From assembly GCA_964304625.1 (NCBI GenBank), contig OZ199838.1, forward strand, positions 12,834,001 to 12,898,000: a DNA stretch of 64,000 nucleotides, given 5' to 3'. The notes below the pieces were generated by a model. The model made no database searches and was not told where the DNA came from. It worked only from the letters and a program-made list of their open reading frames with translations. Of this stretch, positions 1-12,623 are shown piece after piece. How positions within the stretch are numbered: the stretch's first letter is position 1; the number at the start of each line of letters is the position of its first letter. The translations under genes were made by a program, and so were the position numbers. The stretch comes from Kudoa neothunni (lineage: Eukaryota > Cnidaria).

Positions 1-658
1 GGCCCATGGTTGTATTTTTCAATATTGTCGACTTATCATTAATAAATGCTTCTGCATTAAAAAAAACATATATAATGATAAAACGAACGTAAGGCTCACT
101 TTTTTGAAGGAAATGACCCAGATCCAGTACCAGCCGCTGATGAACAGAAACATGACAATAAATAATCATCAAAAGATCTTCTTCATCATCTATCCAAAAT
201 CCAAGTAACTTATTGTCATAAATAAAACAAGGGCGTTGCGTGTTTTGCTCAAGCCAAAATGACAAAATCATCCAATAAATTTTCAAATTGTAGTAAATTC
301 TATTGCAAATTTCATTCTTCGAATAAATGTACTGGTTGTGCCTAAGTTAAATTCTCATTTCATTTTGCTATTTTATCAGAATTTATTTTATTTAAAAATG
401 TCGTTTTATGGCTGTTTGATAATATTGTTTTACTTTAGTTTCTTCCGGAAACGTACGATACATAACCGAAACTAATCAAATGAGATTATTTAATGCAGTA
501 ATTTCGGGCTTTCTCAAAATTCTTACGATAGAATATTTTATAATCTGCAAATCGAATTCAAATAATTTTTAAAGTAAATTTAAGCAAAAAGGTCTAGGGT
601 GATATTTTACTCAAGTTGGTTGGGGGGGGGGTATTTTTTTCGTAGTTTAGAGGGGTAA
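1..658. other. Left-edge intergenic tract, no gene seen
   Basis: AT-rich sequence with stops in all frames. A run of ten G lies near 622-631. I see no conserved coding segment and no clear transposon end before the GC-rich boundary at 659. Confidence 0.5.
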
Positions 659-1516
659 CCCTCCAGGGACAGTGCGCGAAAAAATCACACGCGTTCCGGT
701 GAGAGGTCCCGCGGGACCCCACAAGTTCTCTATTATAATAAGTTGATTGCACATTGTAACGAAAATCATGACAAATGAAAGTTTATAAATATCTTATTGA
801 ACCATTTAAAATTCAATTTAAATGTAAATTTTTCGAGAAAAATCTAAAAAAATCCGTCGAAAGTATACTGCTAATACATACCATTCAACGAATGTTCTTC
901 TAGACAAAAATTGCAAAATCGTGTTTCCATTAAACATTAGGTTAGGAAATGGGATGAAAAAATCTTTAAACTATTTATAGATGAGTTTATACAAGCATTG
1001 CCCCTCTGAGTCCGTATGTCCAAAAAGTTTCGGTAATCCCAAAAATGTATTCAGCGCGTATTATGAACTGCTGTCGTTATCATTGTTTAAATTTGAATAA
1101 TAAATTATCATAACACAAATACTTCGTGAGTTACTATCGAGCAAAATTATTTGATATTAACACTGATCCTACTAGGTCTCGTGACCACTCGGAGAAATTT
1201 AAAACCCACCAAAAATTTAGAAATATACTTCATATTAATATTATATTAGATATATTTATTCATATTCACAAATACTCCTTAAACCTGACTCAGTTGGAGG
1301 GATTTTAAATAATTTTTATTTTGCACCCTACTAAAGAACGCATTTTCTAAAATCTTTGAGTATTAGAAATTTTAACTAATACCATAGTTTAATTAGAAAC
1401 CTTACAGCTAAAGATTAGATGGGCTTTCAAACGTTGTTACAGTTACATTAATAGAGAAAAAAAAATCAAAATAACCTGAACTGGGGCCCCGAGAGACCCT
1501 GCACCGCCCGAGAGGG
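659..1516. mobile_element. Putative TTAA-type (piggyBac-like) non-autonomous element
   Basis: The left end reads TAACCCTCCAGGGACAGTG and the right end, on the minus strand, reads TTAACCCTCTCGGGCGGTG. Both continue into GC-rich subterminal stretches with similar GAGGTCCC/GGGTCTC and GGGACCCC/GGGGCCCC motifs. The right flank is TTAA (1517-1520) and the left is GTAA (655-658), a possible decayed TTAA duplication. No transposase frame is visible inside, so it would be a MITE of about 860 bp. The pairing is by eye. Confidence 0.45.
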
Positions 1517-1520
1517 TTAA

Positions 1521-2309
1521 ATGAGTTTATACAGTAATCGAAAACTAAATATTTTTTTATAAGAGCGGTGCAGTATAACAGTCGTAGGTCACATTTGTTG
1601 TGGGTGCGCTAATATTTTTCATACCAAAACAATACTCAATATATTAAAGCACAACGCTGCGATAAATACATGCAAAAAGGAGTCATAAATTTGAAAAATT
1701 TAGATTTAAGTTATATTTGGTTAAGATTTGTTTCCATAAAAGTCACAATCGAAATTAATTGCATTTGCCAAAATCACTTAATTTTTGACCATCCCTGACC
1801 AACACTCTGTTACCTTAAGAAGTAAGATTAGGTTACCCCGAGTTAAGATTCTTTCGAAGGTTAAATTCCCATAATAATTTAGAAAGTAGGATAAAGCGAA
1901 GAATTACAGGTGGCCCACAGCAATCGTAGGTCCTGCCTAACCAGCCAGATATCAGAGCCTAACAAACTACGGCAGGAGTTTTATCTTGTAAACGAAATAG
2001 ACAAAACGACAGTCCTCTTTATGCATAGTTATTTCATGCTCAGAGAATATAGCTGAAATGACTTCATTAAATATGTATTACATTCAAGCTTACTAAGAAA
2101 TTTTTGGTGCACGTTATACATACTTTAAGAATTAATTAATTTATTAAAGTGTTTTTTATTTACGATAAGGCAACATAAAAGAGTGAGTCTACGTAATATT
2201 TACAAGGCGAAAATGAATTAAACAAAAGAATATGTGACGAGAGTATTGTAAAAGATTTGTTGTAAAATAAATATAAAAATGTGATTGAACTGAACATCAG
2301 TTGTAGAGG
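1521..2309. other. Intergenic tract, nothing recognised
   Basis: AT-rich DNA without a supported reading frame, RNA gene or transposon terminus. Confidence 0.5.
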
Positions 2310-2317
2310 AGCTAAAA

Positions 2318-2826
2318 TAGGGGTCGACAACCTTTACGAGTGACATGCCGAATAGGCATCCCCTAACTCTAATGCTAGCCATATTAAGATCAATCTACTA
2401 AAATGTTAAATTATTCTTGATTTAAATATATAAATAAGAATTTTTAAAAGTTATATAAGCAATAAAAATCCGTCAAATAAAAATTATTATATTATTATTT
2501 TTAAATGCACTGTAATCGACTCATGCTTAATTTGTGAATGCTCGATTTATTGTACGACGTCAAATAACATGAGATGTACCTATAAGCATTTTTAAAATAT
2601 TTTTCATTTATATAGAAAAAATTTTAACGTTATTTGGCATTCATATTTATTCTGGGGTTTCTGATTTAATGGAAATAAATTTAGTCGGCGAAAGTGTTAT
2701 TTCAACAACCTATTAATATTTTAAAAAATGATGTCGATAAAAAAATTCAAAATTATTAAGGTATTTTGGACATGAAAAAATTGTATATCAGTCAATGCAT
2801 GGCGGGCCGTAGGTCGCCTACCACTG
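2318..2826. mobile_element. hAT-type MITE with 8-bp target duplication
   Basis: The left end reads TAGGGGTCGACAACCTTTAC and the right end, reverse-complemented, reads CAGTGGTAGGCGACCTACGG, an imperfect terminal inverted repeat of the CAGNGGT..GNCAACCT kind usual for hAT elements. The flanking octamers AGCTAAAA (2310-2317) and AGTTAAAA (2827-2834) match at 7 of 8 bases, as expected for a hAT target-site duplication. At about 509 bp with no transposase frame it is non-autonomous. Confidence 0.75.
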
Positions 2827-2834
2827 AGTTAAAA

Positions 2835-3574
2835 GATACGGAGAAAACATCTGTTAAAGTTTCAACCAAACTTAAATATGTTGGAAAAATTATAACCACA
2901 TTTCATAGTAATAGTAATTCTAATTAAAAATTTATTACGAGTAACTTACTAAGAAATTTATATTATATCGTTGAATAATGGCCAACCATCGAAAATAATA
3001 GTTGTGTGATATTTATCTTAATTTCAACTCATCTTACTTCCCTGCTTATAACTTGTAAGTCACAACTCAAAAAAAATTTAACTTAATCCGCTCATATGTA
3101 ATTATATGTAATTAATAATGATGTCTGCTCTAATAAATTTCAGATACTTATTCACGATTCGCTAGGGATTAATTAAAACAGTTCACCTGCTGTTCCTGGA
3201 AAGCACCAAATCATGTGAGACACTCGGCAATTATGTGTGAACAACGACGCATTAACCCAAAATATATCAAAGCCCAGCTTACAAACTATTTTCCGGCCAA
3301 ATAAATTATCATGCTATGTTTGATAGATGAATAGTTGTATTATAGAGAATCATAGCATTAAACTCAAAACTGTGTAACACAGGTCGATTTGTAAACAAAA
3401 GACTACAGCCAAAGAAACAAAATTAGTGTAACGTGAATATATTTTAATGGAAATGTCATTGGTTGGGTTGGAATGGGTTAGACTCGTTGGTAGACAACTT
3501 TCTTGTGACCGAAGAACACCATGCATCCGATAATATTTGCAAACAGCTAGATGCGTAACGTTTAAAATTGTCAA
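2835..3574. other. Intergenic tract downstream of the tetraspanin
   Basis: Holds the presumed 3' flank of the minus-strand tetraspanin. The frame at 3350-3574 runs antisense to its flank and has no recognisable domain. Nothing else is seen. Confidence 0.5.
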
Positions 3575-4362
3575 CTATGATAATTTCATCAATAAAAATA
3601 CCATAAGACCTGTTATTATTCCAAGAACAACCATTGTAATTGGGTAGAAGTGTTTATATCGCTCAGAAAACTTTGTGTAGCAACCATCTTTGTACAAGTA
3701 CTTGCTTGATGGGGTACACTCTTTTTGGTTTGAACAACAGGAATCGGGTATTTTATCGCTGAATTGACGATAACTTTTAATACCACAACATCCAAACTAA
3801 GGTAGATATGATGGATGAGCTATTACGACCATTCAGATTACTTTCGTTTGAATAACGTCAATAATTTTCCTACTGGTTTCGTGGCTGTCATAAGTATCGA
3901 AAGCCTCTGTTAAACATTTTTCTGTGGCGCTCAATATCTAGATCACAACCCAAGTCAATCAGGAGGTATAATCGTGTGAAGCATTCCACATGACAATCCA
4001 ATATACATACTAGATTCCTGTTGGTACCACCATAAACAAGCAAGCCAGTCATAGCAATAACAAACAGCACCGAAATGGTGGTGTATATCGAACCCAACCA
4101 AGTTTTACCAGTACACAACGAGATATAACCCAACACAACAATTCCAAGATATAACGAGCCCATAATAATACCTATTTTAGGGATGGAAATACTCAACGGA
4201 TGAGAGCATAAATTTCCATATAAAGATTGACTCATAAGACCGGTGGAAAGTAGCGCTATGCCTAGCACCTAAGGAAATAGTCACAAAACCCAATTACTAA
4301 TGTATCATCCGTACCAACGGCAAAATAGTGAGAGTAACATAAAGGCACTTCTGCACACCCAT
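3575..4362 (-). CDS. Tetraspanin (four exons, 207 aa)
   Basis: Four-pass membrane scaffold protein. Exons on the minus strand: 4315-4362, 4011-4268, 3842-3937 and 3575-3796; introns of 46, 73 and 45 nt are all GT..AG and in phase. The start ATG gives MGVQKCLYVTL, a typical tetraspanin N-terminus, then TM1 ending LGIALLSTG. TM2 and TM3 fill exon 2 (IGIIMGSLYLGIVVLGY and SVLFVIAMTGLLVYGG). The large extracellular loop carries the signature CCG in FGCCGIKSY, a second cysteine pair (DSCC), then two single cysteines, so six in all. TM4 is ITMVVLGIITGLMVFLL just before the stop. The length is slightly short for the family (about 220-280 aa). Which subfamily it belongs to, and its partners, cannot be told. 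The frame starting at 4268 alone misses TM1, the loop and TM4. Confidence 0.92.
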
Positions 4363-5046
4363 CAACAAATAGTACCTACTACAGAAGGGTTCGGTAATAC
4401 CGCAAATTCAACTTTAAGCTAAGCCCTGATTAGCGGATTGTTTAATATTTAATTTATCTATTATGTCAGCAATACCTATTTGAGAAATTCCTATATTCTA
4501 CTATTAAAATAATATTTTTTTATAGTTTTCGAAATTCAGATAACAAATTGTACACACAAAACTCCCAGCGGATGTATATATTTTAGAGAAAACATCAAGC
4601 AGATAAAAACTAACTTATCCAACTCATATATTAGATTAACATCGAGATCAATAGATTTAACATAAAAACAATCGAACGACATAATTCGCAATTTTTTCAC
4701 ATAATTATAATCGAGGGATTTTACGAGGATAATTTGATAAACAATATTCATTTGAACGATTTTTGGTAAGATACGATCTAACACGAATAAACAACCTGAT
4801 TAGTATTACTAACAAACAGTCGCGTTTTCAAATTTGATGATGTTTGGTGTGAAATAACTGGTAGTGAGATTGCCATTACAGCCATCGGTAGCCTAATTAT
4901 AATATAATTCATCCATAATTAACAGTCATTCCTCATTGATCTAATTTAATCACCCAAATCTTGGTTGTTCGACATTAAATAACCTCATCTAGTTAAGCTG
5001 TTGGTAACGTGTTAATATACCAATCAATGCAATAAAAAACTCAACG

Positions 5047-5098
5047 TTTTGTCGGTAAATCTCGTTTTAATTAATAAAAACTAAATCTACCGACAAAA
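5047..5098. repeat. Near-perfect 22-bp inverted repeat with 7-nt loop
   Basis: The left arm begins TTTTGTCGGTAAATC and the right arm ends TAGATTTACC-like on the opposite strand (ATCTACCGACAAAA on the plus strand). The arms differ at about four positions around an AATTAAT loop. It could be a small MITE relic or an extruding hairpin; no coding context. Confidence 0.6.
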
Positions 5099-5220
5099 TT
5101 ATTTTTATTAATATTTTTAGAAAGTGGTTATTCGCGTGGTAAATAATATTCAGAGGTCGTTAATTTAACTATATTTAATTATTTCTGGCCCATCACTTCA
5201 TTATTGGGAGCTAGAAATAA

Positions 5221-5245
5221 TGATATATATATATATATATATATC
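5221..5245. repeat. (TA)n microsatellite
   Basis: About twelve uninterrupted TA units. Confidence 0.9.
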
Positions 5246-7739
5246 AGATTATAAAAAATTAAATCTTTATTCAAACTGTGAAGATTAAAAATTATCACCG
5301 CGCACGCGTATGCGCGTTTAGGACCAGAATTTACCATTCAATTAACCTCTGCCATATTTTATGATAATAAATTTTAAGCCGATGAGACTATCTTGTTAAA
5401 TATTTGATGGGAAAATTTGAGTTGTTGTATGTGCGGAACGTTTTATTGGATTATTTTTTAAAACACATTTGTCGGTATTGCTTATTAAATATCTCTAACT
5501 TTTTATATTATTTAAAAACAAAAAACGAAACTTCTATTTAACACATAATTACGGAGATAATGAATTAATATTATTATAATGACGTGATAAGCGATTATCT
5601 TAGATGTAATTAAACTCATTTTCGTGACAACCCATCTCCACGTTTTCACGTTCTGTGATTTATCACTATATGGAGAGTTTTGATGGGCCTAATTCTGCTA
5701 GGCATATAAGGAGCAATAGTCCTTAAATAATCCAATCTTATGGTAGTCAATCAAACTTATCAGGCCTGCTTAATTACTTATTCATTTATTTTAGTAATTT
5801 TCGGGCAGTTTTAGACGTACAATCGTTGAGGGTACATTTAAATAAGCATAATTTTTTCTCGATGTGGAAAAAAACTAGAGTTGTAATAAGACCTAGGTAT
5901 TTCTTAACTTTAAATTATCGATCATAATGTTAATTAAACATTTCACGGCGTTTGATCTTGATACAGAGTTTCCACTTCAAGATGCACTTAGGTCGGATCT
6001 ACTTTCGCAGAGCTCGTGCTATAGCTTTATGACGAGTCAACATTGACCTATGCTGGATCAACTTGAACAAAGCTTGCGCTATTGTTTCATGTGGAATCAA
6101 CATTCATCTAAGTCGGATTTAGTTGTGTTAATACAAAAATTCAATAAACTATTCATTCTCCGTATGTATAATTTTAGACAAATTAAGATTAATAATGACT
6201 GCAATAAATTAAACATTGCTTTGCCGACATTTCGATAGGTGTATTCATTATTTCATTAATGAACGGCTCTTTATCTTTGAGTATTCTCATCAACGATGCA
6301 TTTTACTTGGTTCAATAGTTTTTGATTAAAATTAAGAAAGTAAAACTTTGGAAAACTTCGTTTCATCAACCATTCCTATAGGGCAGTGGTTCCCGCACAC
6401 TTACGGGATGTGAACTATGGGTTTGGGGAGTGAGGTTCGACCACAATGGAAAGAAATTTTAGAGAAATTTTAAGCCGGTTACACATTATCCTATGCAGAG
6501 GGGGACGAATTTCGTTTTGTCATCAATTGGGGAGCGCTACTGTAAGGATATTGGCCATTTTCATAGGAACTGGCCGCATTAATGATCCACAAATTATATG
6601 AGACTTGTTTAGTTTTGCAGTCAAATACGAAGTGTCGTATGATATGACTAAAATTGGGTTATCAACCGACACAAAACCAATGACAGATAAAATATTTATC
6701 TAATCGGATTTTATTCTTTTAGGCTTAACATCAGCGATTATAACATTTCTATATCTGTCATTTACACGGGGTTTAAAAAAATCATTACGTACTCATGCAG
6801 GCACAAGGCTATAATTTCTTAGTACAGCTTTACACAACATACATTATGGATACTGTCATTCACCGTCATAGGTTACCACAGGGAACCCATATTCAATACA
6901 TTATAACGACAACCTTTGCGACATTTTGTGGATATTTATAATAATTAGCATTATTAAATAAAAACAACGAATGGGTCCCTTTATATACGATTAGACATTA
7001 AAGGTTTACAACGCAGAATGTTTATTGCGCAGAGAGGCGATGTATTCATTATAATTTTAGCGTAATAGATAAAGATGAGTAATTGAATTTTGAATATGTA
7101 TTATTGTAAAATCTAAAAAAGTTAATTTTTTCCAATATTTTTTAATTCTACCAGTAATATCTGCAGTTAAATGAAAGTTGATAACTTAATTTGAATTTCC
7201 ACGTCCATCGAAACCCCTGTTGGGAAACATTAGGTTAACCTTAATGTAAAAATTCCATGTGTAGCTGTTAAGGATTAACAAAGCGTTTTCAACGCAGAAA
7301 TAAAATAAGTGTATATTCAAGCGAATTAAAACGCCGTAATAAAATTTAAAGCCCAAACCCATCAGTTGTATTTTATAGAAAAATAAATTGATAAAATTTT
7401 AATATTCGATGAATAAGAAATATCTTTATACATTAGTAGAATTAATTTAGCAACCTCTCGGTTATTCTGAAAATAACCCTTTACCGTAAGAATGATCATT
7501 GTTATTTCGCTGAAGGAAGACGAAATTATTAGTCCTATTAAAATATTTGACTAAGGTTTAATAAAAAATATAATTCGCTGGTATGATAGGACAAGTCGCA
7601 TAATTACTAAAATAATTTTCTTAACTGATGCTGATTTGTTGAAATACAAAGCACAATAAATATAACTATGGATTTTAAAAACGAATACAAAAATGGATAT
7701 CATTGAAGAAAATAGCGTATATTTTGAAACTATTAACAA

Positions 7740-10700
7740 TTAGGAGATAATTTTTTCTAAAAACGAGTCAACACGTTCAAGTGTGATCGAGTTGCTAAGA
7801 GCGAAAAGTGGATCAGCACTAAAAATTTCATCTACTTCAACGTTGGCGCTCCTCAATTCTTTGATTGAAGGTTTTCTCAGTTGATAACTCAGTTTGGTTG
7901 AATCGGAGAATTTGGTTCTAAGTTTAGGCAATTCGCCATCCGAATCATATTCATTTTTGTTTTGATTATCGTTGTCCTCTAACATTGAAGGATTTGTATG
8001 TTCCAGCTGCTCAATTGAAGCGATTAAATTGTCTTTTGAGGAGACGTTAGTGCGTCTCATTTTTTTTTGGATTTTCATAGGTTTGTCGTTGGACGAGAAT
8101 GAAGAGCGGCGTGATTTTATAATTGAAATTTCATCGGAGTTGTAGTTATCTATAAGAGAGTTCCTAAGCAGGCCACCCGGATACGCTGAAAAGTCGTCGT
8201 TTTTCTTATTTCTACAACCGGGACTAAAATAGAATTCAACATGAAATCTCTCTGGAGAATTTTCTGGCGCCATAGGATCTTCATATTCAATAATAACAAT
8301 TTGAGAAAGAAAATCAAATTCTTGTATGTGTTGAAGACGTTTATTTGCGCACTGCCATTGAGGACAGCTTTCATCGAAAAGACCACCATACCAAAAAGTG
8401 TTAAATATACCATAGATATGGGATTCGCTGGTGAAATAGAAACGAGATCTGACGTGACGATGTGGACTAAAAATATCAGTGTCGTAGTCAGCATCCGCAT
8501 TCAAACGATGAGTGGAATCCTGATGCCCCACATGGGAGAGATCTCCTTGGATTTTCTTCAATAACAACTTACACACCGATTTACCAACTTGTAGCTTCTC
8601 TTGCACCGATATCCCATATTCCAACGGGATCACAGCACTTGCAAAACTTTTTGACAGATCAAACAAAGGTTGAATGGATTGCAAGTCCAATTTGAAATTG
8701 TGCAAAAAATCATACTTGGCACAATCATAAATATCTGGAATGAGACTAATATTGTAGGTACCATCTTGCTGTTTGAAATCCTTTTCCAATTTTCCCCAAC
8801 GTCTTTCTATTAGATTGATTGTTTCGTGATGATAGAGATGGAAATGTTGACAAATTGTAGACATAATTTTGGTATTATTGATTCCAAGATATCCAGATAG
8901 ATTGGCAATACCACCAGCAGCTAAGTTTCCAAGCTGATCCCATTTTGTCGATTCAGCTAATGTGTCACCACTGCCAGCAGAACCACCACTTTGTATACTA
9001 TTTAGATAGGAGTTTTGAAGGTTGCGAATTTGGCGAGTAATATCACCAAGCAGAACGTGAATCTTTTCGCATGCTTCTCTGGGATTTATAATTTTTTTTA
9101 AGTGTTCAATTAAAGATTGATTTTTGGTCGGTGCAAGTGATGCTAGTTCCTCTTCGCCAAGGGGTCGATCTGCTTTTAGCATATTATGCAATTTGGTTTT
9201 AACTTGCTGGAGGAGAAATTCAGCGTCATCACACGCATCCAGCATCAATGTAGAAGCTTTATCCATACTTACCAAATGAACTAGGATAGATGTGAGACTG
9301 CTTTCCAGGGCAAGAAATCCTTTGGCAAATGCTGCAGCAGTAAGTTGTACTCTGCCTTCGTCACTCGCATAGATTTTGAGGTCATGTCGATAGGTGCTAT
9401 GCAGACGTAACACACCGTAATGATTGCTGACAGCTTTTCTCAGTGATTTGCGCTGATGTTGCACAAATCTACTGGATTCAGAGGGATAGAGATTGCGATA
9501 AGCTTTACCCAAATCTTCAGATTGTTTGAGACCAGCTTCAGTTAGTTCACCGCCCCATTTCAACACAAGTAGTAGAGTTGGACGATTTGTTGGAATATCT
9601 TGGTGTTGACCTTTGAATTTGTAATGGAGAATAGCATTTCTATCATCAGTCAGTGATTTGAGTTGAACTTTACGATTGATTCCAGAAAATTTATCGTACA
9701 TCTCCAACACATATTTCATCTGTAACAGTTTGGCAGGACTCTCCACAAATTCGCAGTTATTAGAACGTGTAGGATCAAACAGTAATTCTCGAGTCACATT
9801 CAGTACATCTTGAAGTTGTTTTGGTGTCTTGAGTTTTACTCGAGCTTCTTCGTTACCGCCATATTTTCTGAACAATGCGATAAACTTTTCATGTTGAACA
9901 ACCATTTTCATTTTTTGCTTTGGAGTTCTATCGGCGTGTCTCACTATTGCTATTATGCAGCGAAACTCTAACATGGACTTTCTAATGACGTCGTTTTCGC
10001 TCTTCTCTCCACTAGACAAACTCAGCGTCGATACGCTTGGGGGAATAATGCAAAAGGAATCCACATTCCTTGCGATCACTCCCGTCAATATTGATGCACA
10101 ATCGTCATAATATCTAAGAAAAAATAATGCCAAATTAGTAACAGAAATAAAAAACATTTGATAGCTGACAATAAATTGACCCTTATGTTGAAAATTTGGT
10201 ATCTATTGTATCAACAATAACTATTTTATCTGTATAGCACAGTGCTTCCCAATCTTTTCTCTATTGCGCCCACTTTTTTCAAAAGTATTGATTGTTTTAA
10301 CTTAAACTGTTTATAACATTGAGTGTAGATAGCTTTCTATCACATTAAAATTTGAAAGAAATTAAAATATACTTGATTTCAAGAAAAATACAATGTTTTT
10401 GATCAGATCCAACTTAATTTATGGATGGACCTTAAAAATTAACATCTTTAATTCTTCATTCCCTTAAAAATAGCGTCAAATGAAACTCGTGGTAATCCAA
10501 CCTTAATTATGAAAGAGTTTCGTGTATACGGGACTAATAAATAACATTATAAACACAAAATTAATCAATATTATGTTATATTTAATCAAAAAAGGGGATA
10601 TACGATTATAAATGAGACAAGATTGAGATTCAAACCATTTGGATTCTATTCGGGTGAAGGCCATATTAGATATTATTATTATTAATTTGTATATAATTGG

Positions 10701-12488
10701 TCATTGTTTTTGTATTTTTTATGATGTTGATCGTCATTTAAAAGTAAGCGATATCGAAATCGTGATATGAACTTCAAAGTATGTCAAACTGCCCTATTAT
10801 CTCATCATTATCCGTGTAACACCAACACTTAGAATTTTCCGCGTCCCACCAGATCGGTTCATTAAACGTTTTAAAATTTCCATTCCTCATAAAAAATTTT
10901 CGCGCCACCAATAGGGCATGGGCCTCACGTTGGGAACATTAGATTATGTAAAAGTGGTTACCCACCTTAATTCAATATTTATTTATTTATTGAGCATTAT
11001 CTTGGGTTTTTAATTAACTTAGAGCTTCGGTATCAATAAAATTATTTTTCATTTCTATTCATAAAGTAAAAGCAACCAGGCAATAACTGTTATTGTATTA
11101 ATACTCGTAAAAACTTTAATTTTTTAAAGTTTATTGAATAAAAACAGAAAAAATGATAATAAAGTAAGTCAACAAATTGGTTGGTTAACTTTAAGATCCA
11201 CTAACAAAGTAATGTGTCAAGTTTAAAATTCGGAAGTGCTTATAACATGCTTTCATTAAAAGCGTGAAAGACAACCCACCATTAGAACACCGGCACAAAA
11301 TAATTCAAATTGTGATGCAACGAGGATTAACTTAAATTATGAGAGTTGAAAAAAATAAAATTACTTTCTTGACTTTTTCACGAAACTAAAGCCATTCACA
11401 TCACAAACACAAGAACGTCCTTTTGCTCTAAGAAGGTCGAATCCACAAACTGTTTGTTTGAAGATTCTTGAGATTTTGCTAGCCAGAATTTTTTCATATG
11501 CGCTAAGTATGACAGGATATCGAACTTCTTTGCCTTCCGCATCACGTTCCACAATTCCATCCAACGAAGGTGACTTTCTAGCTTCCGCATGGGCGTACTC
11601 CAGTCCAACACTGTACACTTTTACATCGGTACCATCAGTCGCTAGAAACTCCTCATATATATACGAACCGTTGGCACGATAGGTTGCATCCGCACAATAG
11701 ATGCTGCTTCGGTTTCCAATTTTTCTGAAAAGTCGTTGGCAACCCCCACCCATCATTTGTGGGAAATATATACAAACATTGTGGTCATCAGCGCACACCG
11801 GCTTTTCGACCAATGGTCGATGGAATTGTTCATTGTCCACTTCGATACCATCATCCAGCTCAGTAACAGTAACTCCCACCGGCTGCAATGTGGTAGGATC
11901 TCTATACACAACACTATATCTAGGCACATCGATTCCTTCTTGTCGTAATAATTTGTAGATTTTCACTCTATCTTTGAGCACATATTGCATTTTTAAGTCA
12001 TTCGGCAGGTAAGGTTTTCGAAGTTCAGCATATTCGATCGCTTTGTCCAACAAAAATCCATGCGAATAGAATGAAATCAACACATGTACAATGGGCCAAT
12101 GTGTCACATCCACGTTGTTAGTCACGTCGTCATGGATAATAATTATTTCAAAATAGACAACATGTAAGAGTCTAGCAATGATTTCTTTCATCGGTTTTGA
12201 GAAGATTTTACTATCTCTAGCACACAACCCGATTTTCAGAGTTTTGCTAAAGCTGTAATTGTCAATATCGACCTCATTGAATTCTTTTTTTAATCTTAAC
12301 GCCACTGGAATATTCGATGAAGATTTAGGTGGGTTTCTGCTTAAAATGGAAAAATCCAAGTTTTCCAACAAAACATTACACATATGACACCCTTCATTAA
12401 TAGGGTAGCTGGGCTCGAATAGCGTAGAACCCGATTTTTCACTCAAAGACTCACAGCTTTGTATAATATCCTCATCATCCAAACGCAT
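7740..12488 (-). CDS. PPIP5K: Diphosphoinositol pentakisphosphate kinase (PPIP5K/Vip1), 1165 aa
   Basis: Bifunctional cytosolic enzyme that makes and removes inositol pyrophosphates (InsP7/InsP8). Exon 1 is 11365-12488 from ATG MRLDDEDI; exon 2 is 7740-10113; the single intron (10114-11364) splices K375 in phase into YYDDCA. The ATP-grasp kinase domain covers about residues 85-375: KIGLCARDSK, RPLVEKPVCADDHNV (226-239), the glycine-rich MGGGCQRLFRKIG, SYIYEEF.ATDGTDVKVY, YAHAEARKSP and the closing CDVNGFSFVKKS. The histidine-phosphatase-like domain starts near 425 with RHADRTPKQK (433-442), where most family members have RHGDRTP, and contains HSTYRHDLKIYASDEGR and LLLVLKWGGELT. A Ser-rich acidic tail follows. 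Length and order match the family. It lies 135 nt downstream of RPIA on the same strand. The TTG nine nucleotides upstream is not needed as a start. Confidence 0.96.
10240..10942. mobile_element. hAT-like MITE inside the PPIP5K intron
   Basis: The left end reads CAGTGCTTCCCAATC and the right end, reverse-complemented, CTAATGTTCCCAACGTG; both continue to CTATTG and a GGCGC/GCGCC motif, giving an imperfect inverted repeat of about 40 bp. No convincing 8-bp target duplication remains. It accounts for most of a 1251-nt intron in a genome whose introns are mostly below 90 nt. Confidence 0.5.
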
Positions 12489-12623
12489 TATCAACAATAA
12501 ACCGAGTAATATTAGATATTAGATGTATTTGCAACTACGACGCAAAAAATAGTTTGTTAGTTTGATACGCACAGACGCACGCACGCATGCGCACAATATA
12601 AAATAAAGTATTCTATAATAAAC
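12489..12623. other. Short RPIA-PPIP5K intergenic spacer
   Basis: Only 135 nt separate the RPIA stop from the PPIP5K start on the same strand. It contains alternating GCGCATGCGTGCGTGCG-type purine-pyrimidine sequence around 12570-12595. Promoter and poly(A) signals must overlap here, unless the two genes share one primary transcript. Confidence 0.7.

Larger units (their letters stand above)
4363..7739. other. Long intergenic tract with simple repeats and a hairpin
   Basis: AT-rich region between the tetraspanin and PPIP5K. It includes a (TA)n run near 5221-5245, the inverted repeat at 5047-5098 and a hAT-like end (CAGTGGTTCCCGCACAC) near 6384. Small open frames at 4536-4784, 6050-6238 and 7551-7739 show no domain and biased AT composition. 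No gene is supported. Confidence 0.55.

Noticed and set aside
4536-4784. 82-aa minus-strand frame
   Set aside because: AT-driven composition, no domain, no splice context.
6384-7234. Possible hAT element between CAGTGGTTCCCGCAC and a CTAATGTTTCCCAAC-type end
   Set aside because: The ends pair poorly and no 8-bp duplication is visible.
8241-8564. 107-aa plus-strand frame inside PPIP5K
   Set aside because: Antisense shadow of a conserved coding exon.
11458-11958. Three plus-strand frames over the PPIP5K kinase domain
   Set aside because: Antisense shadows; the minus strand matches PPIP5K throughout.
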